The notes beneath the pieces were generated by a model. The model did no database searches, was not told the origin of the DNA, and saw only the letters and a list, made by a program, of their open reading frames with translations. From Megalonaias nervosa (Eukaryota > Mollusca > Bivalvia > Unionida > Unionidae), in assembly GCA_016617855.1 (NCBI GenBank), contig JAECUM010003711.1:39925-103924 (forward strand): DNA of 64,000 bases, written 5' to 3'. Shown one piece after another: positions 56,863-64,000 of this stretch (position 1 is the first letter of the stretch; every line of letters starts with the position of its first letter). A program made the translations under genes and the position numbers.

Positions 56863-57319
56863 GACGACTTCCAACTTTCAGACTTGCTGTTATATTTTTT
56901 TCTCTCTCGGCAACTTGTTGCTTTTTCAGTGGCACGCCAGCTAATTCTTTCAACCGTTCATTTTCAGCTTGATTTATTGTTTTACTGACATTTGTTGGCA
57001 TCGCTTCGGTGCTGGGCAATTTTGCTGGCTGCGGTCGAACCGCTGGCGATCTGCGTATTAATTGTTCGAGTCTTTGTTTGATTGCTGAGAATGCTTTACC
57101 GACACCATCACCAATGGTGCCAATAGTCTTGTCACGAACAACATTGATGGCTTTCATTCCTAGTTGCTTTGCAATCGGGATCGTTTTTGGGACAACCGTT
57201 CTGAGTAGACCTTGAACAACATCGCTGAGTCCATCTCTGTAGATAACTGTATATGTTGGCAACCGTGAATTTATCACCCGGACCATCACAGGTCCACGTT
57301 GAGCATTGTATATGATCAT
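56863..57319 (-). pseudogene. basic core-like protein of Polinton A, 3' end cut by Polinton B
   Basis: Relative of 50913-51308. It begins MIIYNAQRGPVMVRVINS and has LLRTVVPKTIPIAKQLGMKA and IGDGVGKAFSAIKQRLEQLI, an amphipathic Ala/Gly region, then a basic tail. The frame now runs out through 56863 into the inverted repeat of B, giving about 15 foreign residues. The original stop would lie about 10 bp inside the left flank of B (near 40190), so the insertion removed only the last few codons. Confidence 0.6.
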
Positions 57320-57382
57320 ACTGGTTTCTTGTCACCAACCTAACTGCATACCTAGCCAATGAAGTGACCTTCTCTGTCGAGA

Positions 57383-58371
57383 TTAGTCACTGTAGTAATC
57401 ATCGGTAATTTCATCGACAAGTACCCGATAAATATTGATGTCCATGATACCACCTGTGAATAATCTATGGCAAATAGCAGCTGCTTCATTAATGATTTCT
57501 GGGAAATCATTGCCGGCTCGTCTTCCACTAATCAGAATTTTTAGTCTATCACCAACATCAAGGACGGTTATTGGGACAAAGTTTATCAAGGCCACTACCT
57601 CGAGTGACCCGATCGCAAGAGATCAGACCACTTCCAGTTGTTTCGTCTGCTTTTTACTTGAATATTTCAGATCCAGGTCTTAAGGATGATCTCTTTTCTT
57701 CTCTTGCCTTTTCAAGTTTCGGAATCATTTCTTCTTCTTTTCGTTCCCTTTCCTGTTTTACTTGTTCAATATACTCATCTACTGCCTGGTTAAAAAGGTC
57801 AAATTTACTAATATCCTCCTCAGACTTTATCTGCGGAGTATCAGTAGCGACGCGATATATATCTCTAACCCAATCGCCAGATTTGAGAGTTTTAACACAT
57901 TCGGGTTTTACGTACTTATCTCTATCACGGTATCCAAACGCAGCAATATAGTAATTGGTATTGTTTCCTGACAGCAGCAATACCTTCCGGGGTAAATTTA
58001 TCTATAATGTTAGTTCTAAATTTTGGCGGCGGTGATGGTTTATCTTCAGGTTGTGCCTGATCTTCAGGTTGTGGTTGAGGAGGTTGCCGGGATGGTGGTC
58101 GAGTTGCTCGAAGACGACCAACAATATCAACAGGCAATGTCTCAAGAGCTTTTCATACTTCCTCAGTTGCTGTAACAATTTTCTTGGTTGGTTCAACAAT
58201 TGGTTTTAATAACTGTTCTGTACCTTCTGTAAATTCCACTGGAGACTCCTGACGCGCTTGTAACTGTTGCTTGACAGAATCACGGACGGGGAGATATTTC
58301 TTAATTGCCTCTAGTCATTGTCAAGTTAGTTTAGCTGTACGATATTCCATAGTTAGAGCAGAATTACTCAT
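57383..58371 (-). pseudogene. coiled-coil protein of Polinton A, frameshifted
   Basis: Counterpart of 52135-53624. The ATG at 58371 follows TATATCAGTAATA. Conserved parts include KQQLQARQESPVEF and LLKPIVEPTKKIV near 58200-58270. A Pro/Gln-rich stretch PPSRQPPQPQPEDQ lies near 58075, and FNQAVDEYIEQVKQERERKEEEM is a coiled coil near 57740. A 70-codon frame at 57383-57595 (ALINFVPITVLDVGDRLKIL) may be its end or a separate gene. Next to the right inverted repeat. Confidence 0.5.
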
Positions 58372-58453
58372 TATTACTGATATAACAATGATTTAATTAC
58401 GTCACCTGACAGCGCTACATTTTTAACACCAGCAGCAGGGAGGGTAAACGACC

Positions 58454-58717
58454 AAAACGGATGTCACCGGTCATGAGCGATGACGTACACGGAAATTTGA
58501 CACACAAGGTCAAAGGAGGGGGGGTGCGTTAACCGACAAGGCCTCGGTTTATCTATCTGACCTTATATGTACAATCTCCCATATCCCTTATCTAAATTGA
58601 TCATATAATATTACTACAAAAATATTATGCAAATTACTTCCTGTCCATTTTTGGTAGAAGCGTTGATTTCACAAACGGGACCTTCCACAAAGTGGCCTGT
58701 ACACCCTCCCTGCTGCT
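58454..58717 (-). repeat. terminal inverted repeat of Polinton A, right
   Basis: Inverted partner of 27662-27925, ending CCCTCCCTGCTGCT. It has diverged by small indels and substitutions, consistent with age. Confidence 0.8.
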
Positions 58718-58722
58718 TGACT
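58718..58722. repeat. 5-bp target-site duplication of Polinton A, right
   Basis: TGACT directly after the right inverted repeat, identical to 27657-27661. Confidence 0.55.
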
Positions 58723-59480
58723 GCAGACAGAATTGTACAACAAATGCAGTTCGTTGCGATTCTTGTAATTCCTGGAATGACTACGGTTGACGTAGAATTC
58801 TTGGTAACTACCAGCTTCTGCTGTACCCACTGTTTCAGAGAAGAAATAGGACCGTCATACTCATATTCGTCTGCCTTGCTAAGACTCAGATTAATAAGTA
58901 GTATTTGAAGATTATTCATGAAAATTATGACAATGAATTTAATCGGGGAAATATACGTCTCTGATTTAATGAAACATGTGTGAGCTTGTTTTTAATAGTC
59001 GATTAATTGTATAATGTGATTAATTGGTAACTGTCGAATAGACAATAGCTTTTCTTTTGATTTTTATTTACAAATCGGTCGCAGAAACTCTTTAACAAGT
59101 TACTCCTATATTATTTTTTGTAACATAAAATGTGTTTTATTAAAACTTTGGAAATGCTTCACATAACTTTCACTTTACTAAAAAATCGACCATTTTTAGT
59201 TAATCTGTTTAAGTTATGCATGAAAAAGTTTAAGTTTTGTTATATCATGATTTGTGGTTTGCTTTTGGAATACACATTCCCACAAATTTTTTGTTTTCAG
59301 TAATATTACAATAATAAATTAATTGGTGTAAAAAATAACACTTGTAATTTTCAATCATCGAAACATGGTCTGAATGGTAAAATCATTGTCTTTCCCTTTA
59401 TCCAAACCCGCATTGTTCCAAGTTAGATCTATTTTTTCGATGTAGTAATGTTTTTGCCCAGAATAAAAATTATAACATTT
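58723..59480. other. non-coding interval
   Basis: No gene recognised; AT-rich flank between Polinton A and the MULE fossil. Confidence 0.5.
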
Positions 59481-60000
59481 TTATTTCAGTTACAGGCTTC
59501 TTCTACGAGAACAGCAGGCGTTATTTACAGAGGCGGAATGGAGAGAAGAATCTGAACCCTTTCCAATTCACCAGGGGTAAAACTATTCCATCTAACTACA
59601 TACAAACTGATTTCGATGCCAAGTATATTGTTCTAAAGTGTAACCAGGATGGTAACTGCCTTTTTAATGCTGCATCCTTGGGACTCACAGGATCAGAGGA
59701 CCTCGCAACCGAACTCAGAACAGCAATAGAGATGATATGCAACAAAACACTGTACACCAACAGAGCAACGATTTACTGTATGTTTCACCTTCATGTGACA
59801 GTTCTGTTCTTGATTGTTGTACTGACTTCGCATATTCATCCATTTGGACCATGAAGGCCCTAGTTAACGTTATAGGAACACCTATACAGTCTTTATATCC
59901 TAAAATATGAATGGCCTTAATGACATGACATATCAGTTTCTAACCAAACTACTTGAACCTCGGTTCTTGACCAAGAAAAGCAACATCCAGTTTGTTGAAC
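59481..60000 (+). pseudogene. OTU-like cysteine protease domain (vertnin-like), fragment
   Basis: A frame from about 59530 contains FDAKYIVLKCNQDGNCLFNA and SLGLTGSEDLATELRTAIE, the start of an OTU-type domain with the D-G-N-C catalytic motif (Asp and Cys). After a break near 59780 the sequence MKALVNVIGTPIQSLYP (about 59850) matches the downstream part of the same fold. An acceptor-like TTTCAG precedes it near 59485, so it may be an exon. OTU enzymes remove ubiquitin; in transposons they accompany MULE-type transposases. Fragmentary. Confidence 0.5.
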
Positions 60001-60275
60001 GTGGACATGGACTGGCCCTTGCCAACGTATGTGCACTGCAAACATTTTGTCACATTACTGCAAGCAGTCAGAACAACCAATGCCTGACCTACATAACAAA
60101 CCAGAAATGCAGATGCAGTGCAGCAGCAATCATGACAGTCAGACATACATGTACAACCCGATCCAGAGACACGGATGCAGTTTGACAACAGATCAGACAG
60201 TCAATGTGATGTAGAACATGAGATGAAGTGTGACAACAGTGGTGAAGATAGCGTTCACAATCTTACAAAGACTCG

Positions 60276-62005
60276 ATGGATGCATATGATATAGACGTCG
60301 ATTCCGACATTTCCGACCCATCGGAATGCAAGGACGTCGACGGCTTTGACAAGCCCACAACAGACTCCGTCTATGCATCAGATATGGACAAGGATTCAGA
60401 CATTTTAGCTGATCCACCGGAAGTTAACGACGGTAATCTCGAAAGAAAAGCACTGTTCCATATGACAAAATTTCGAAAAATTCCAAATGGCAAATGGTTT
60501 CAGATATATGAAATGTCCAGGAAAATTCAAAAAGCAAGTCAAATTAACGTTGTCGACAAAGTGCCACACGGAGGCAAGACCAATGTATACATTGTAGTTG
60601 ACAACAAAATAAACACTATACAGAAAAATCAAGGTTTAACAGGCCAGTATTGTGATGACTGTAGGATCTGGGAAAGTAATCAAAGGAGAGTTGTAAAACC
60701 AATTTTCGTTGTTGATGACCTGGAATTAACCCACGTTGAGAAAAAGAAGTACTTGTTCTGCGTAAAACGACGAAACAACGGCAACGTTGAGTGGATGCCC
60801 CTTGATCCTCAACCCAAGGAAAGACAAAATCATTACGATCCACAGATATTACATTTATTTGAAAGAAGACCCAGAATACAGCCGACAAGTATTACATATC
60901 TCATCGAGTGTTGATGCTCATGTTAGCGAAATGGTCATGTACCAGTATCAGAGTACTTTTCAACCAAAATCACGTCCGCACGGGAATGCTGAAAACTACG
61001 ATCGGCCGTACGTGATAACAAATCGCAAGAAAACAATAGATAAAATATCAGTTAGACTGCTCTACTCAAAACCTAGGAGAGTTTTTTTTTTTTACTAATT
61101 AGAACGAGACGACTCATTAAATGGACCATGGGACTTCCAAACAGTAAGGAACAAAAACTATCGAGAAGAATGTAAAAGAAAACAGTAAAATCCAAACACT
61201 TACAAAATATTGCCGACGAGCTATTAGAGGTAATTGGAAACGTTCGTTTGTAAAGCGAATAATACACGACGGAGATAAAGTGACATCCATCATATTATAT
61301 ACCGACAACCAAATAGCAGACTTACAACAGTTTTTTTGAAAACACCACAGGACAAACAATCGGAATTGACCGGACATTTAATTTGGGAAGACTTTATCTC
61401 ACAACAATAGTATATAAAAACCACCGTATTGTAAGGAAAGACACCAATGAACGTTACATTTTTTTCGGCCCCATGCTTTTGCAGCAACACGCAAGTTATG
61501 AGACATCCAGAACATTTCTATCCCACAATGGAGTCAAACTCGAGAACAACATCATAAGTGTCGAAATAAGACAACACGTGCATGTTTCGTTTGGTATAGA
61601 TGAAGTACTTGCACTGACCATGGCTGTGGAGATGTCCATTCCGAATGCAGCTCGGGTGCTATGTACAAACCACATGAAGGAAAACATTAAATTCTAACTC
61701 CAAGGGAAAGTTGGCCTGACTGGGAATCTGAAGAGAACAGTCATAGATAAAATGTTTGACCACTATGGGTTGGATAATGTCGACAACTCCATATTCTTTG
61801 AGAAGAGATCATCGGAAATAAAACAACTTTCCTCGTGACTACACTTTCTTCATTAAATATTATGACAGCCACGTAAAAAAAAAAAGAAATTGGGTCTATA
61901 TGTGAATGAAGCAAGAAGAAAAATATCTCAACGAGAAATTTTTGGACAAACAATAGTGCCGAATAATTGAACAACATACTAAAAAGCGACATTGACTGGA
62001 CACCA
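60276..62005 (+). pseudogene. Mutator-like (MULE) transposase fossil
   Basis: Frames 60276-60914, 60787-61098 and 61383-61697 plus pieces between read as one degraded protein. The N-terminal half has an acidic start and a Cys/His-containing region (GQYCDDCRIWES). The transposase core has TIGIDRTFNLG with the first catalytic Asp near 61355, TTIVYKNHRIVRKDTNERYIF near 61400, FGIDEVLALTMAVEMSIPNA near 61590 and LCTNHMKENIKF near 61665. The last block, TNNSAE followed by a stop and LNNILKSDIDW near 61945, holds the catalytic Glu. These blocks fit the MULE DDE transposase family of invertebrates. Multiple frameshifts and stops; dead. Confidence 0.65.
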
Positions 62006-62929
62006 CTGCATGCATCAGTAAAGACTTGTTATGACAATTATGTCTTGTTTAAAATCTTGTTATCTCTGGTATTTCAATCAAATAAAAATATAACACACAA
62101 CTTTTGCTGTCGTCTTCTGGGCAGATGATCTGAAATTGTAGATGCATTGATTTAATTCCCTTTGAAAATTTCTGCAGTACTATACAACTAGACAAGAGGT
62201 AAACTGAAAACAGTCATTTTAATTAAACATAGATTTCAAAATCGAAATTGCTTCTAATTGGTCTGTTGATATGGTGTAATCTGCTGTTGTCCATCATAAG
62301 ACGAATTGTATTCAATATCGCGGTCTCGAAAGCTTAATACAGATTGAATTTGTCCACATGATTTTAATTTCATTACTAAACTTCAGGGGGGGGGCACGCT
62401 TTTTTTAAAATTCTTAAAATTTACATTACATCTATTAAAAAACAGCAAATAATACATGTTGTCAAATATTGTTTAAATAACCTCTCCTTCCTGTACATGC
62501 TAGAGAGGTATGGAACTTCTAGGGAAAATTGTAGACACATAAATTAATATGTGAGAATGTCAAAAAACAGAAAAATATTAAACATTTTATTACAAAACGA
62601 TTTAGATAACAATCATCAGCACAATCAGTCTTTTGTGGAATAAAAATCATAATAATTACGAAAATAAGAAATGCATATATAGTTACTGAAATATACTCAA
62701 ACATAGTCAAATAAAGTTACTTATTTCAATTATCTATTATTGTATATGAATTTTAAGAGTATTTGAGTGACTGAAATAAAATATTGTGTCATTTAGTGGT
62801 ATATAAGTTATGTGAAATTTGTTTGAAACGATGTTTGAACGGAACCGGAAGTTTCCCGGTGTAAAGGAGGAAAGGCTTGTACATATAATTTCACAGTTCA
62901 TTCTGTCGTGGTCAGCGTGACACGAACTA
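62006..62929. other. non-coding interval
   Basis: No gene recognised; AT-rich with a G9 run near 62385. Confidence 0.5.
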
Positions 62930-64000
62930 TTTAAGTTCAAGTATGGGCTAGACTAGGCATACATTGTTGACTGCGAGGGATATAATCTACTCTGTTTGGG
63001 GCGTGAATTGGATTTAATTAGGAGACTCTCGTTTAACAGTTAAGAACAGACAGAGGACGATTTTAACGCCGGGTCAATAGCGGTAAATGACAAGAGAGGA
63101 GTCAAACCAGGGAAAGTTTTAGGAAGCCTTGGGACATTTGAAAACGGTGTCGTAAAATGATAGTTTTCAGAATAGTTATTAATGGGGATTATTCTAATTT
63201 TGATGAGAGTTCTGAAATTTTTGGCTGTTTCTTTAACACCCACTCGTTTAGTTTAGTAAGGCAGGATGACTTCTTTAGTCATCCTGATTAGCTAAACTAA
63301 ACGAGTGGGTGTGTCCCCAGACAGAACTCAGGTTTTAAAGAAATTTCCCTCGAGAAAAGTTATGAGGAGAACCAGAATTTTAGCTCCGGGAAATAATAAG
63401 TATTTCTCGTTAAATTTTCCTAAGGATGAGTCTCGGAATGTTGAGGACATTAAAAAGAGAGATTCGGCTGCATAGTAAATGAGAGTAGCGAATAAAGCAC
63501 AAGGTTAGTCTTAATTGCACAGAATATATGTTCATCAATGCAAGTTTGCAATTATTGCTGAATTTATTCATTTTAAATTCGTGCATCAATTTTTCTTGAG
63601 TTCAGAAGTTCACTGCTTACATGCATGTGTCTGAAGTGTTATATGACTCATGTATTATATGAATGAGTTCGAATTTAGTTGTTTGGTATGTATTATAAAT
63701 CATGTGCCATACAAATGTCATACATTTCTTCTGATGCGACTTGTGAGAAGTAGACTTATTTGTCTTAAATGATTTGTATCACGTATGCTAAGGATTGATT
63801 TTTCTATGTCTGGATATGTATGTCAATGAATCTCTAATTAGCAAAGTGACGTAGTTAGGACAAGGAGTGAAGTCTATTAATTCGTGTGTGTAATTAAATT
63901 GTGAATTCTCTTCAACAGAGAATCGACGAGAGATTGTCGACTGGCATAATTCAGCTGCTAATTTACAGCCCACAGCGGGGTGTGATGGTTTATCTAAAGA
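62930..64000 (+). repeat. dispersed repeat, copy 2 (LTR-like, unknown family), runs past window
   Basis: Diverged partner of 26050-27300 with matching order of blocks: GGGGCGTG near 63000, GGATGAGTCTCGGAATG near 63425 against GGATCGGATGTCTGGAA near 26265, and TAAATGATTTGTATCACGTATGCTA near 63768. It differs by an extra segment around 63010-63300 that contains a hairpin. Confidence 0.4.
63236..63312. repeat. perfect 21-bp hairpin with inner 8-bp hairpin
   Basis: Left arm 63236-63256 (ACACCCACTCGTTTAGTTTA plus G) is the exact reverse complement of 63292-63312. Between them AGGATGAC (63263-63270) pairs with GTCATCCT (63278-63285). The right arm corresponds to normal sequence of the repeat family, so the left arm looks like an inverted duplication. 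Confidence 0.85.

Larger units (their letters stand above)
27662..58717. mobile_element. Polinton A (old, hosts nested Polinton B)
   Basis: Bounded by inverted ends AGCAGCAAGGAGGG (27662) and its counterpart CCCTCCCTGCTGCT (58717), immediately flanked by the direct repeat TGACT. Without the nested element it is about 14.4 kb. It carries packaging ATPase, integrase, adenain-like protease, major and minor capsid proteins, PLA2-like, fibre-like and core-like genes, so it is a virus-like Polinton. No family B polymerase was found; a superfamily 1 helicase gene occupies the position the polymerase has in C and B. Many frameshifts, lost catalytic residues and a stop in the capsid gene show it is dead. 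Confidence 0.85.

Overview
This window is eukaryotic, most likely from a marine invertebrate and plausibly a mollusc. It is AT-rich and low in coding density. It carries long CA, TA and TC microsatellites, tRNA-derived SINEs resembling the Meta-SINE type of bivalves, a gutted Ty3/gypsy-like LTR element and a Mutator-like transposase fossil. I see no intact ordinary host gene. Almost all recognisable coding sequence belongs to large virus-like DNA transposons of the Polinton/Maverick (adintovirus-like) class. The host assignment is inference from repeat types, not from a host gene.

Layout. Positions 1-5390 hold the end of a decayed Polinton (element C): a protein-primed family B DNA polymerase in fragments, a small Cys-rich protein and two unknown genes. 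Positions 5400-13400 are repeats, including an internally deleted LTR retrotransposon (8391-11454) with gag and the start of a protease, itself interrupted by a short element. Positions 14567-16942 hold a second, clearly different lineage of viral family B polymerase (element D), badly frameshifted. Positions 17000-27600 are non-coding repeats: two SINEs, a MITE candidate, a hairpin and microsatellites.

The centre is a nested pair of Polintons. Element A spans 27662-58717, begins and ends AGCAGCA/TGCTGCT, has terminal inverted repeats of roughly 260 bp and is flanked by a 5-bp direct repeat TGACT. Element B (about 40201-56862, 16.7 kb, inverted repeats of about 740-770 bp that are almost identical) is inserted inside A, between A's major capsid gene and its core-protein gene. 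A is old: its packaging ATPase has lost the Walker A lysine, its protease the catalytic histidine, and its capsid gene has a stop codon. A carries a superfamily 1 helicase gene and no visible DNA polymerase. B is young. It has polymerase, HNH endonuclease, integrase with chromodomain, phospholipase A2-like protein, adenain-like protease, two capsid proteins, a membrane-active protein, a core-like protein, a coiled-coil protein, packaging ATPase, a phage-fibre-like protein and a small membrane protein. Most of B's frame breaks fall in A/T homopolymer runs, so assembly error is a live explanation.

How the genes fit together: integrase plus inverted repeats move the element; polymerase (or helicase in A) replicates it; major and minor capsid proteins, protease, ATPase and core protein would build and fill a particle; the PLA2-like and glycine/alanine-rich proteins look like membrane-breaching factors; and the fibre-like protein is a candidate for host attachment. 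Nearly every B gene starts a few bases downstream of a short TATA/TAAATA-type motif, which suggests a virus-style promoter code. To the right of A (59480-62005) lies a degraded OTU-domain plus MULE transposase gene, followed by a dispersed repeat with a perfect 21-bp hairpin.
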